Shown piece after piece: positions 24,335 to 33,705 of a stretch of 64,000 nt of DNA. Source of the stretch: Bacteroidota bacterium (GTDB taxonomy: Bacteria; Bacteroidota; Bacteroidia; Chitinophagales; Chitinophagaceae); NCBI GenBank assembly GCA_030706735.1, contig JAUZNZ010000017.1, positions 1 to 64,000 on the forward strand, written 5' to 3'. Position numbers and translations under genes: made by a program. The notes under the pieces were generated by a model. It ran no database searches. It was not told where the DNA came from and saw only the letters and a list, made by a program, of their open reading frames with translations. Numbering within the stretch: the stretch's first letter is position 1; the number at the start of each line of letters is the position of its first letter.

Positions 24335-27300
24335 ATGAGAAACATTACCCTGGCCCTGCTCCTTCTTGCCACTATCCAGCCCACGATGGCGCAACGCAAT
24401 CTCTCAGGCGCTCCCCAACATAGTATTTATACGAAGATCTATCGCATCGATCCGTCCGAGGCCTGGTCGCTGTTCAGCACCGAAATGCAGACGGCGGATG
24501 AAAAATTTCTGCATACGCTGGTCGATTCCGTACTATACCCGCTGAGTGAGACGCCCGGGCTGGCTTCGGGCAATTACTTATTTGTGACGGCCAGGGGACC
24601 CGATCTGAACTGGGAGCTCCGGACGATCGGCGATCTGCGTTTTACCCTGATCAGCAACGGGCATGAACTCGGCTTTACGCTAAACAAGCCGGACGGTACG
24701 CTGATCGGGGATGCGCAAATCCGGATAAGCGGCCGGGAGATCCCATATGACCCGGTGGCAAAAACGTATCATACCCGGCAGTATAGAGCAGGCGAAGGGG
24801 CGAGCATCCTTTGGCATGGAACCCTGTATTTCTGCCAAGTGAACACCCGCTATGCGGGTTGGCGGGGTGAGTGGGGACGGGGCAAGAGAGGCCGGGGTGA
24901 AAGAGGCCGGGGAATGAGTGATTGGAGCGAGCATCTCTTCCAAACAATCAAATGGGAACTGCGAAGGTCGAGGATGCGATTGAGGCGGCTGATTACCCGA
25001 AGGCCGCGGGCGATACAATCCTTTATGGTATTCAGCAAGCCAAAATACAAGCCCGGCGATACGGTGAATGGAAAGGCATTCATCGCTTATTCCGGCGGAA
25101 GGCTCCTGGACGAACCGGTGCGCCTGGTGTTGTATAATCCTTTTTTGGGGCGGGATACGACGCTGATGACCTTGCGTCCCTACCGTCCCGGGTGCTATAG
25201 TTTTTCGTTCGTATTGAACGATAGCCTGCATTTGAAATTGGATGCCGACTATCGCGTCCGGCTGATGTGGGATGAGGACAAGCGAGCGGCCGACGGCCGG
25301 CTCCGGTATGAGGACTACGAGTTGCAGTCCCTGCGCTTTCAGGCCAGGGCGGACAAGAGCGAGATCGCGCCCGGCGATCCTTTGTCGGTGTATTTTCGGG
25401 CCACTGACGAAAATGACCTTCCCATGCCGGATGCGCGCGTACACATGACCGTGTTATCGGGCAGCAAGAATACCTTCCGAAAGCCCAACGAGTTCATTCC
25501 CGACACGCTTTGGGAACACCGGCAGGCGCTCGACCCCGTGGGCGAGACGCGCATCGTCATACCGGAGCATATCTTTCCGGCCGCGGATATGGACTTTGAG
25601 ATCGAATGCGAGCTTCTGACCAGCAATAACGAATTCAGGGAGGAGTCCATTAGCGGCAAATGGAAAGACGATACCGTCCGTATCCTGTTAACCCAGGAGC
25701 ATGACAGCGTGCGGATCGATTACCGGGTACTGAACAAAAGTCGGCGGACCGAGGCTATTTGGATTGCCGGGAATGACCAGGACGACACGATCGCACAGGA
25801 AAGGATCAGCCTGCCGGCCGTTCTCCCGATAAACCCGCACGCGGAAACGATCGAGGTGATGTCCCTGCCCGACAGCATCGACGCTACGCTGGAGGTGGAA
25901 AATGAACGTAAAGCCGTACAGTTTGATAGCAAGCGTTCGCCGGATTCGGTGACCATTGTCTCCGTCAATCCGAAGCATCTCGATTTCTGGTATACGATCT
26001 TCGCGGGCAATCGGATCGTTGCGCGCGGATATACCCGGCAACTGAATTACCGGGAACGATCGGTGACGCCGAAGAACTATTTTCTATCCGTTCAATATTT
26101 CTGCGCCGGCAAACTTTCGGAGGATACCTATACCCTGCCGTTGCGGGAAAAATTGCTGCGAGTACAATTGGTGGAGCCAAGGGTGGTTTACCCCGGAGAG
26201 GAGACCGATCTGGCCGTCTCGGTAAAGGATATCCATGACCGGCCTGTTGCAGGTGCAGATGTGACGGCCTATTCCTTTACGTCCAAATTCGATGCGTATC
26301 GCCTTCCCGGCCTCCCTTATTTTGGAAAGTCCTACCCACGGCGAAAGCTCATCGAGCCCCTCAGCCTGGCCAAGGACGTCGATGGACGCGTCATCCGCGA
26401 TATGCCCCTGAACTGGGAGCGCTGGAGCCGGGAAATGCGGCTGGACAGCATGGAATATTACCGATTCCTGCATCCGGCGACGGTCTATGTCAATACCGAG
26501 AACGCCGCCGACAGACTTACGCAGATCGCGCCCTTTGTCAGCGTGCGTGGCGTTCTGCAGGCGATACACCAGGTATATATCGATGAGAAACCGGTCTACT
26601 TCAGCCAATCCGGGCAGCTGCGACGTTATAGCTTCCTTTTGGCCCCGGGCAGACATTCCATCCGATTACGCACCTATGACCGGATGGTGAGTCTCGACAG
26701 CGTTTGGGCCGAACGGGGGAAGAAGACCTTTCTATGTGTTAACGGAGATGCATTTCCCAGCGTACGAAAAATGCCCGATACGCTGACCAACTATGAGGCC
26801 GGTCTGTGGAACCGTTATATGATGGTGGTGGGAAACAACTTCGAGGGGCACCTGGCTTCGATCACCCAAGGCGCGGATGTAGCCCTGCTGAATTATAAGA
26901 ACGACCAGACCGGGGATATCTTAACGGGCCCGTTCGGCCCGGAAGCGGCAACGTTGCACGTACGCAACGCTTTCGGGCAGGCATTCGAACCCGAAGGCGG
27001 GTATCGATTCCTAATCACAAAGGGCTTGATCAAAGAGAAGCAAACCGCGCCCCTCGTATTCAGCAAGGGCCTGGATTCCATGAGACCCGAGTATGATTTC
27101 CGCGATCTCGTGCTGACGGAAAAAGAAGTCGACAGCCTTTGGCAGGATCTTGTCGACGACCGGTGCGCCAGTGTGGAACTGTTCAGGAACGCGCATGCGG
27201 AACGCAAGAACAACGGCATGTTGGAGATCGGCATCGACAAGAAATGGGATGCCGGCGCGCCATTTATCAAGGGGATCTTCCTCTTCCGCTATGACGAGCC

Positions 27301-29989
27301 CGGTTTCTTACAGGCCTATCGGGGGAAGGATCGAAATCTCGGTTACCTATGGTCGGGTCAGTACCGTATGCTGTTCCTGCTCAAGGGCAACAGCTATATC
27401 CTCCGGGACAGCGTGTTGGTCAGGCCGGACGGTTTGAGCTATTATGAGATCGATGGGCGGGGATGGCATGCAAAGGATAGCATGAGTCTGCGCATTGCCG
27501 CCATCCTGGAGCAGCAGGTCTATCCTAATCCGGCGCCCTCTGCCGGTCCCGAAAAGGTCGCCCTTAGCGAGACGTTTAACGAACGGTATCTTGACATTTC
27601 GCGGTTCTGGAACCATATCTCGGGGCGGGTCACGGATTCGCGGGGCGCGGGCCTGTCCGGCGTGACGGTGATGATCAGGGGCACGCGCATCGGAACGGTG
27701 ACGGACAGAGGAGGCCATTACACACTTGGGATCCCGGAGAAGGGGGTGCTGGTATTCAGCGCTGTCGGGTTTTCGACGACCGAAAAGCCGATCCGTCCCG
27801 GCAATAATTATGACGTCGTGATGACGCCGATGGAAATGAACCTCGATGAAGTCGTCGTAGTCGGATACGGGATGCAAAGAAAACGGAATATGACAGGCTC
27901 GGTGAGCCTGCGAAGCGATGAGATCAGCGGCATGGTGGAAGGAAAGGTCGCCGGCGTGCAAATACAGGATGCGAGCCAGGTGGAGGGGAGTCGGGAAGAG
28001 GCGAACCAGGGGGAGGCCGGAAAAGAAGATGCCGGACAGGAAACGGACAAGGCGCCGGAGGGTTTGAATACGATGAGGCGCCGGTTTCGGGATGACGCCT
28101 TCTGGCAACCGATGCTGACGACCGACGCGTCGGGCATGGCGCGATTCCATGTCCGGTTTCCGGACGATATCACCAACTGGCAGACCTATGCGCTTGTGGT
28201 CGGCGACAAACGCCAGACCGGGTTGGCGCAGGGTGCGATCAAATCTTACCGGGTACTTAGCGCCAACCTCTCCTCTCCTGCCTTTGCCGTCACCGGGGAC
28301 TCCATGCGGATCATCGGAAAGCTGCTTAACTATGGGGCAGAACCCGTCACGGTCCGGCGCGACTTCAGCGTCGACGGGGTCGCCGTGACAAGCGGCGACC
28401 TGCCCTTGTCAAATGCGCACCTGGACAGCTTTACCTTGCGCGCGGGGGAGGCCGATTCACTGCACATGAACTATACGATCCGCAAGACAAATGGATATTT
28501 CGACGGGGAAGAACGTGTGATCCCGGTCTATCCTGCCGGTGTGCGGGAGACGAGCGGCGTATTCGCCCCGCTGGAAGACGATACCAGCTTTGTACTGTCC
28601 TTCGACAAGTCGAAGGGAAAGGTCACCCTGTATGCGGAGTCCTCCGTTCTCCCGGTCCTGTTGGACGAGATCGAGCACGTGCAGCATTACCAATATCTCT
28701 GCAATGAGCAACTGGCCAGCAAACTTATGACGCTGCTGCAGAAAAAGCTGCTTTATCATACGCTTGGGAAGGAGTTCAGGGAGGAGCGGAATATAAACGA
28801 ACTGATCTCCAGACTAAATAAAAGCAAGGGCATCACGGGTCTATGGGGATGGTGGAACGACAACGATGCGATGCTCTGGATCTCGCGGCACGTGATCGCG
28901 GCCCTGTTGGATGCGGAACGCGCGGGGTACCCCACCCAGCTGGACAAACGGGCGCTGACCGACTATATCCTTTTTGCTTTTGACGAGTTCAAGGGCACGG
29001 AGGCGATGGATGCGTTACGGCTGCTGCAAGAGTTGGGCGCAAAGGCCGACTATGCCCGGCTCATCGATACGGTGGAGCGGCGGTTTCCCCGGCGAAGCCT
29101 GTATGAGGAACTGGTCATGGCGGGCATCCGGCAAAAGGCCGGTCTGGAGACCAGGTTGGACACGCTATTGCCGAAGCACCGGCTTACCGCCATGGGCAAC
29201 TGGTATTGGGGCGAGGAATGTACGAGGTTCTTTGACAATTCGATCGGGAATACCTTGCAGATGTACAACCTGCTAAAGGAGTCCGGGGGTCATTTTGAAC
29301 CCGTGTTGAGGAAAATGCGGAACTATTTCCTGGAAAAAAGGCGGGACGGAAACTGGCGCAATACGTACGAGTCCTGCCTGATCCTGAATACCATCCTGCC
29401 CGATCTGTTGCGGTCCGATCCGGGGAACCATCCGCCAACCCTGGTGGTCAATGGTGGGGATCCGGTGTCGGTATTCCCTTACCATGCCGTCCTATCGCCA
29501 GGCGGTACGGCCCCGCGCGATACCGTGCGTATCGGCAAGCGCGGAGCGATGCCGGTTTACTTTACCGCTTACCAGCAATACTGGAACCACGCGCCGCAGC
29601 TGGTGGACGGCGAATTCGCGGTCCGGTCCTATTTCGAGAAGGACGGAGACACGGTGAAGAGACTGATCGCGGGTCAACCCGTGCTTCTGCGGGTGGACGT
29701 AACCGTGAAGGGGGACGCTGACTATGTGATGATCGAGGTTCCTATTCCCGCGGGCTGCTCCTACCGGGATAAGGAGCAGGGCTATTGGCCCAATGAGGTT
29801 CACCGGGAGTATTTCAAGAATAAGGTGAGCATTTTTTGCCGGTCGTTGCGTGCGGGACAGTATAATTTTACGATATCCCTGATGCCGAGGTATTCGGGGA
29901 GCTATCATCTGAACCCCGCGAAGGCGGAATTAATGTATTTCCCGGTCTTGTATGGACGCGAAAGGATGAAAATGGTGGACATCCAATAA
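24335..29989 (+). CDS. Alpha-2-macroglobulin family protein with embedded CarboxypepD_reg/SusC-plug-like segment
   Basis: The protein has 1884 residues with a cleavable-type signal (MRNITLALLLLATIQPTMAQ) and no lipobox. A macroglobulin MG2-type domain starts near residue 235 (FSKPKYKPGDTVNGKAF). At about 1093-1200 there is an inserted CarboxypepD_reg domain (ISGRVTDSRGAGLSGVTVMI) that runs into DEVVVVGYGMQRKRN and GKVAGVQIQ, the hallmark of SusC/RagA N-termini. The A2M core follows (RFPDDITNWQTYALVVGD near 1275). The thioester-type motif C1456-N-E-Q1459 lies in YQYLCNEQLASKL. Bacterial A2Ms trap proteases in the periplasm through this thioester. A Gly/Arg-rich low-complexity patch lies at about 175-195. 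Confidence 0.9.
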   Translation: MRNITLALLLLATIQPTMAQRNLSGAPQHSIYTKIYRIDPSEAWSLFSTEMQTADEKFLHTLVDSVLYPLSETPGLASGNYLFVTARGPDLNWELRTIGDLRFTLISNGHELGFTLNKPDGTLIGDAQIRISGREIPYDPVAKTYHTRQYRAGEGASILWHGTLYFCQVNTRYAGWRGEWGRGKRGRGERGRGMSDWSEHLFQTIKWELRRSRMRLRRLITRRPRAIQSFMVFSKPKYKPGDTVNGKAFIAYSGGRLLDEPVRLVLYNPFLGRDTTLMTLRPYRPGCYSFSFVLNDSLHLKLDADYRVRLMWDEDKRAADGRLRYEDYELQSLRFQARADKSEIAPGDPLSVYFRATDENDLPMPDARVHMTVLSGSKNTFRKPNEFIPDTLWEHRQALDPVGETRIVIPEHIFPAADMDFEIECELLTSNNEFREESISGKWKDDTVRILLTQEHDSVRIDYRVLNKSRRTEAIWIAGNDQDDTIAQERISLPAVLPINPHAETIEVMSLPDSIDATLEVENERKAVQFDSKRSPDSVTIVSVNPKHLDFWYTIFAGNRIVARGYTRQLNYRERSVTPKNYFLSVQYFCAGKLSEDTYTLPLREKLLRVQLVEPRVVYPGEETDLAVSVKDIHDRPVAGADVTAYSFTSKFDAYRLPGLPYFGKSYPRRKLIEPLSLAKDVDGRVIRDMPLNWERWSREMRLDSMEYYRFLHPATVYVNTENAADRLTQIAPFVSVRGVLQAIHQVYIDEKPVYFSQSGQLRRYSFLLAPGRHSIRLRTYDRMVSLDSVWAERGKKTFLCVNGDAFPSVRKMPDTLTNYEAGLWNRYMMVVGNNFEGHLASITQGADVALLNYKNDQTGDILTGPFGPEAATLHVRNAFGQAFEPEGGYRFLITKGLIKEKQTAPLVFSKGLDSMRPEYDFRDLVLTEKEVDSLWQDLVDDRCASVELFRNAHAERKNNGMLEIGIDKKWDAGAPFIKGIFLFRYDEPGFLQAYRGKDRNLGYLWSGQYRMLFLLKGNSYILRDSVLVRPDGLSYYEIDGRGWHAKDSMSLRIAAILEQQVYPNPAPSAGPEKVALSETFNERYLDISRFWNHISGRVTDSRGAGLSGVTVMIRGTRIGTVTDRGGHYTLGIPEKGVLVFSAVGFSTTEKPIRPGNNYDVVMTPMEMNLDEVVVVGYGMQRKRNMTGSVSLRSDEISGMVEGKVAGVQIQDASQVEGSREEANQGEAGKEDAGQETDKAPEGLNTMRRRFRDDAFWQPMLTTDASGMARFHVRFPDDITNWQTYALVVGDKRQTGLAQGAIKSYRVLSANLSSPAFAVTGDSMRIIGKLLNYGAEPVTVRRDFSVDGVAVTSGDLPLSNAHLDSFTLRAGEADSLHMNYTIRKTNGYFDGEERVIPVYPAGVRETSGVFAPLEDDTSFVLSFDKSKGKVTLYAESSVLPVLLDEIEHVQHYQYLCNEQLASKLMTLLQKKLLYHTLGKEFREERNINELISRLNKSKGITGLWGWWNDNDAMLWISRHVIAALLDAERAGYPTQLDKRALTDYILFAFDEFKGTEAMDALRLLQELGAKADYARLIDTVERRFPRRSLYEELVMAGIRQKAGLETRLDTLLPKHRLTAMGNWYWGEECTRFFDNSIGNTLQMYNLLKESGGHFEPVLRKMRNYFLEKRRDGNWRNTYESCLILNTILPDLLRSDPGNHPPTLVVNGGDPVSVFPYHAVLSPGGTAPRDTVRIGKRGAMPVYFTAYQQYWNHAPQLVDGEFAVRSYFEKDGDTVKRLIAGQPVLLRVDVTVKGDADYVMIEVPIPAGCSYRDKEQGYWPNEVHREYFKNKVSIFCRSLRAGQYNFTISLMPRYSGSYHLNPAKAELMYFPVLYGRERMKMVDIQ

Positions 29990-29993
29990 ATAT

Positions 29994-30024
29994 CCCCGGG
30001 TGTGGCCGATCCCGGGCTTTTTTT
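29994..30024 (+). terminator. Rho-independent terminator after the A2M gene
   Basis: A 6-bp CCCGGG/CCCGGG stem with a 10-nt loop is followed by C and seven T residues, a few bases after the A2M stop codon. Confidence 0.8.
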
Positions 30025-30062
30025 GTACTTTACCCTCCTTCAGTAACCTCTAAATACATCTT

Positions 30063-30890
30063 ATGAACTTTATCGATCGAATGTCCAATGGCTGGAAGAT
30101 CTTTCTCGACAGCTTTGCCGTCCTCAAAGAAAACCGCCAGCTGATCCTCTTTCCTATTCTGTCGGGTCTGTCGATGATCCTTGTCGTGAGCTCCTTTGTC
30201 CTGATCATGCTGGGCGCCGCCGACTGGGACTGGGAAGGGGTCAGGGATCAGGGAACCGTCGCCAACTATGCCCTGGTCTTTGTGTATTATCTCGTGAATT
30301 ATTTCATCATTACCTTTTTCAATACCGCGCTGGTGCATTGTACGCACCTGTATTATTCGGGCCAGAAGCCCACGCTCGGCGACGGGATCCGGTTCAGCAT
30401 GAGTCGCATCGGCGTTATCCTATCCTGGGCCCTCTTTGCCGCGACCGTCGGTACGATCCTCCGCGCCATATCGGACAGACTGGGCTGGCTCGGCAAGCTG
30501 ATCATCGGCCTGATCGGCCTGGCCTGGAACATCGCCACGTTCTTCGTCGTGCCGGTGATCGCGTATGAGAACCTGGGCCCGGTCGGGGCATTCAAACGCT
30601 CGACCCAGCTTATGAAAGAGAAATGGGGAGAGAGCCTGGGGGCTACGTTCAGCTTTGGTTTCATTTACCTGGTGGCCTGGATAGGGCTTGGCTTGCTTGC
30701 GGCCGTCATTGGCATGGTCATCCATCCGATCGCCGGGATATTCGTATTCCTGGTCGGGGTGTTGTCCACTATGGCGGTGATGAGCGCTGCCAGGATGATC
30801 TTTATCAGTGCGGTCTATCACAATATCCAGGGTAACCCGGTGAAGCATTTTAACCAGGAGCTTGCCGATAACCTCTTCATTAATAAATAG
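30063..30890 (+). CDS. DUF6159-like multi-pass membrane protein
   Basis: The protein has 275 residues. It starts MNFIDRMSNGWKIFLDSFAVL, the amphipathic lead of this family, followed by about six transmembrane helices (LILFPILSGLSMILVVSSFV, ALVFVYYLVNYFIITFFNTA, LGWLGKLIIGLIGLAWNIAT and later ones). A cytoplasmic loop GAFKRSTQLMKEKWGES is conserved in such proteins. No transport or catalytic motif is visible, and the function is unknown. It stands alone between two terminators. Confidence 0.8.
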   Translation: MNFIDRMSNGWKIFLDSFAVLKENRQLILFPILSGLSMILVVSSFVLIMLGAADWDWEGVRDQGTVANYALVFVYYLVNYFIITFFNTALVHCTHLYYSGQKPTLGDGIRFSMSRIGVILSWALFAATVGTILRAISDRLGWLGKLIIGLIGLAWNIATFFVVPVIAYENLGPVGAFKRSTQLMKEKWGESLGATFSFGFIYLVAWIGLGLLAAVIGMVIHPIAGIFVFLVGVLSTMAVMSAARMIFISAVYHNIQGNPVKHFNQELADNLFINK

Positions 30891-30910
30891 ATCGGTTTAA
30901 TCTCCGCATA

Positions 30911-30943
30911 AGGCCGGGCCCGCGGGGGCCCGGCCTCATTTTA
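30911..30943 (+). terminator. Rho-independent terminator after the DUF6159 gene
   Basis: An 11-bp perfect GC-rich stem (AGGCCGGGCCC and its complement, loop GCGG) ends at 30936 and is followed by CATTTTA. Confidence 0.8.
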
Positions 30944-30957
30944 CCCATTCTGCCAAC

Positions 30958-30987
30958 TTGTCACATCTCGTTTTTTGCGTATCTTCG
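30958..30987 (+). promoter_or_regulatory. Promoter of the miaB operon
   Basis: TTG at 30958-30960 and TATCTTCG at 30980-30987 are separated by 19 nt, matching the Bacteroidota -33/-7 spacing. The miaB ATG is 23 nt downstream. Confidence 0.6.
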
Positions 30988-31010
30988 CACCCTAAAATCG
31001 GAGAACATTC

Positions 31011-32411
31011 ATGCCTGTATCGGTGAGTATCCCGGAGCCAGTGAATATCCCGGAGCCTGTGAGCATCCCGGAGCGGAAGAAGACCTTCTATATGGAGAGC
31101 TATGGCTGTGCCATGAATTTTGCCGATAGCGAGATCGTGGCTTCGATCCTGCAAGAGGAAGGCCTGGTTGCGACGCGCAGCTATGAGGATGCCGACCTGG
31201 TCCTGGTCAATACCTGTTCCATTCGCGAGAAAGCGGAGCAGACGGTGCGGCAGCGTCTGAGCCTTTTCCGCCTGGCCAAGAAAAAGCGACCCGGGATGCT
31301 GATCGGCGTATTGGGCTGTATGGCCGAGCGGCTAAAGGAACGCCTGCTGGAAGAAGAAAAACTCGTCGACATCGTGGTTGGGCCGGACGCCTACCGGAGC
31401 CTCCCGGGGCTGATCGAGGAGGCGGAGACGGGCCAGAAGGCCGTCAATGTCCTGCTAAGCCGGGAAGAGACCTATGCCGATATTTCGCCCGTGCGTCTCG
31501 ATGGCAACGGGGTTACCGCATTTGTCAGCATCATGCGCGGATGCAACAATATGTGTTCGTTTTGTGTTGTGCCCTTTACGAGAGGAAGGGAACGGAGCCG
31601 GGATGCCGCCTCCATCGTCCGGGAATGCAGCGACCTGTTCCGGTCGGGTTACCGGGAAGTGACGCTGCTGGGACAGAACGTGGACAGCTATTACTGGATG
31701 GACGAGAAGGCGGACAAGGCGGTAAACTTTGCGAACCTGCTGGAGCAAGTGGCGCTGATCGATCCGATGCTGAGGGTACGCTTCTCCACTTCGCATCCCA
31801 AGGATATCACGGACGAGGTGCTGTACACCATCGCGAGGCATGAAAATATCTGCAAGTACATTCACCTGCCGGTACAGAGCGGCTCCTCGAGGATCCTGCA
31901 ACTGATGAACCGGACCTATACGCGGGAATGGTATCTGGCGCGGGTGGCCCGGATCATGGATATCCTTCCCGGCTGCGGGTTGAGCGCCGATGTGATCGCG
32001 GGATTCTGCAGCGAGACGGAAGAAGAGCACCTGGAGACGCTGAGCCTGATGGAGATCGCCCGCTATGACATGAGCTATATGTTCTTTTACAGCGAGCGGC
32101 CCGGCACCCTGGCTGCGCGGCGTTATCCGGACGATGTGCCGGAAGACGTGAAGAAGCGACGGCTGGAAGAGATCGTCCGATTGCAGAACCGGCTCTCGCG
32201 GGAGAGCAATCAACGGGATCTGGGTAAGACCTTCCGGGTGCTGATCGAGGGGGATTCGAAGAAGAGTGCGGCCGATTGGATGGGACGCAGCAGCCAGAAT
32301 AAGGTGATGGTCTTCCCTAAAGACGGGTCGGCGGCGAAGAAGGGCGACTATGTATGGGTGAGGGCGGAGGAGTGCACGACGGCCACGCTGATCGGAAGAA
32401 TCGTGGGCTGA
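31011..32411 (+). CDS. miaB: tRNA-2-methylthio-N6-isopentenyladenosine-37 synthase (methylthiotransferase)
   Basis: The protein has 466 residues. After a repetitive 23-residue lead comes the MTTase N-domain with three cluster cysteines ([34 protein letters not shown]). The radical-SAM motif is [20 protein letters not shown] (CxxxCxxC). A TRAM domain follows, from about residue 400 ([14 protein letters not shown]). GRERSR after the radical-SAM cysteines and the SYGCAMN start favour MiaB over RimO or MtaB. It adds a methylthio group to i6A37 of tRNAs reading UNN codons. It heads a rightward gene run (sigma54 activator, lptE, secG, mltG). Confidence 0.95.
   Translation: MPVSVSIPEPVNIPEPVSIPERKKTFYMESYGCAMNFADSEIVASILQEEGLVATRSYEDADLVLVNTCSIREKAEQTVRQRLSLFRLAKKKRPGMLIGVLGCMAERLKERLLEEEKLVDIVVGPDAYRSLPGLIEEAETGQKAVNVLLSREETYADISPVRLDGNGVTAFVSIMRGCNNMCSFCVVPFTRGRERSRDAASIVRECSDLFRSGYREVTLLGQNVDSYYWMDEKADKAVNFANLLEQVALIDPMLRVRFSTSHPKDITDEVLYTIARHENICKYIHLPVQSGSSRILQLMNRTYTREWYLARVARIMDILPGCGLSADVIAGFCSETEEEHLETLSLMEIARYDMSYMFFYSERPGTLAARRYPDDVPEDVKKRRLEEIVRLQNRLSRESNQRDLGKTFRVLIEGDSKKSAADWMGRSSQNKVMVFPKDGSAAKKGDYVWVRAEECTTATLIGRIVG
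31023..31076 (+). repeat. Three 18-nt in-frame tandem repeats at the miaB 5' end
   Basis: Three consecutive units, consensus GTGARYATCCCGGAGCCN, start at 31023, 31041 and 31059. They encode [18 protein letters not shown] ahead of the conserved MiaB N-domain. Each unit differs at only one to three positions, consistent with recent slippage. Confidence 0.9.
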
Positions 32412-32445
32412 TCCGGGGATCGGCCGGGAGATCAGGAATCAAACA

Positions 32446-33705
32446 ATGAATCAAATGGACATTCAATCAATAAAAAATCGTTTTGGCATCATCGGCAATT
32501 CGCCGGCGTTGAATTTCGCGATGCAGGTTGCCGTGCAGGTGTCGGCCACGGATCTGACGGTGCTGATCTTTGGAGAGAGCGGCGTCGGAAAGGAAGTTTT
32601 TTCCCAAATCATTCACTCCTTATCGGGGCGCAAGCATAATCCATTCATTGCCGTCAACTGCGGCGCGATCCCGGAGGGCACCATCGATTCGGAACTATTC
32701 GGCCATGAGAAGGGTTCGTTCACCGGCGCGCTGGACTTCAGGAAGGGATACTTCGAGACGGTCAACGGGGGCACCATTTTCCTGGACGAGATCGGTGAGA
32801 TGCCGTTGGGCACGCAGGCACGCCTCTTGCGCGTGCTCGAGGCCGGCGAATATATCCGCGTGGGTTCATCCAAGGTGCAGAAGACCGACGTGCGCGTGAT
32901 TGCCGCGACCAATAAGGACCTGCTCGAGCTCACGGAGAAGGGCAAGTTCAGGGAAGACCTCTACTACCGCCTCAATACCGTTCCGATCCGCGTTCCCGCG
33001 CTACGCGACCGGAAGGAGGACATTCCTCTCCTGTTCAGAAAATTCGCCGTCGATTTCGCGGAGCGGTATAAGACCAGTCCCGTGCAGTTGGATGACGAGG
33101 CAAAAGATCTGTTAATTAATTCCCCCTGGCCGGGGAATGTGCGCGAATTGAAGAATATTGCAGAGCAGATCTCGGTGCTGTCGGAAGACAAGCAAGTGAA
33201 CGGACAGACGCTGCGGAAATTCCTCCCGGCGGTGGGTGGCAGCAGGCTCCCGATGGTCGTCCCTTCGAATGGGTCGATCAAAGGCAGCGGACATGAGTTC
33301 GCCAATGAGCGCGAGATCCTGTACAAGCTCTTTTTCGATATGAAAAAAGACGTGACGGAATTGAAGAAGATGTTCCTGGAGATCCTGCAAAATCCGTCCC
33401 TGGCCGCTGCCCGGCATGCCGAATATATCGACGGGCTGCAGGAATTGAAACCGCAGGAGGTCTTCCATCCGTCGGCGGCTATTTCGCCTGCCCAGCCGGT
33501 CGTGATCCAGAGCACCAATGATCATGAGGATATTCATCATCACGAAGAAGTGGAGGAATCGCTGAATATCATGGACAAGGAAAAGGAGCTCATCGTGAAG
33601 GCACTTAAGAAACACAAAGGCAAGCGAAAGGATGCCGCTTCCGACCTCGGCATCAGCGAACGGACCCTATACCGGAAATTAAAGGAATATGATATCGTCG
33701 AATAA
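32446..33705 (+). CDS. Sigma-54-dependent transcriptional activator without receiver domain
   Basis: The protein has 419 residues. The AAA+ domain starts almost at the N-terminus: Walker A GESGVGKE at 43-50 and the sigma54-contacting loop GSFTGA at 90-95 (usual form GAFTGA). Walker B is GGTIFLDEIGEM, with the sensor segment VRVIAATNKDL and the box NSPWPGNVRELKN. A linker of about 130 residues precedes a Fis-type HTH (GKRKDAASDLGISERTLYRK). There is no receiver, PAS or GAF domain, so activity may be set by level or by an unseen partner. It follows miaB and overlaps the lptE start by 17 nt, an order that recurs in Bacteroidota. Confidence 0.92.
   Translation: MNQMDIQSIKNRFGIIGNSPALNFAMQVAVQVSATDLTVLIFGESGVGKEVFSQIIHSLSGRKHNPFIAVNCGAIPEGTIDSELFGHEKGSFTGALDFRKGYFETVNGGTIFLDEIGEMPLGTQARLLRVLEAGEYIRVGSSKVQKTDVRVIAATNKDLLELTEKGKFREDLYYRLNTVPIRVPALRDRKEDIPLLFRKFAVDFAERYKTSPVQLDDEAKDLLINSPWPGNVRELKNIAEQISVLSEDKQVNGQTLRKFLPAVGGSRLPMVVPSNGSIKGSGHEFANEREILYKLFFDMKKDVTELKKMFLEILQNPSLAAARHAEYIDGLQELKPQEVFHPSAAISPAQPVVIQSTNDHEDIHHHEEVEESLNIMDKEKELIVKALKKHKGKRKDAASDLGISERTLYRKLKEYDIVE

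Noticed and set aside
27347-28150. 267-codon minus-strand frame inside the A2M gene
   Set aside because: Antisense shadow of a gene with clear A2M motifs; no coding character.
31023-31076. Short tandem repeats considered as a CRISPR-like array
   Set aside because: No spacers, 18-nt units are contiguous and in frame with miaB, and no cas genes are present in the window.
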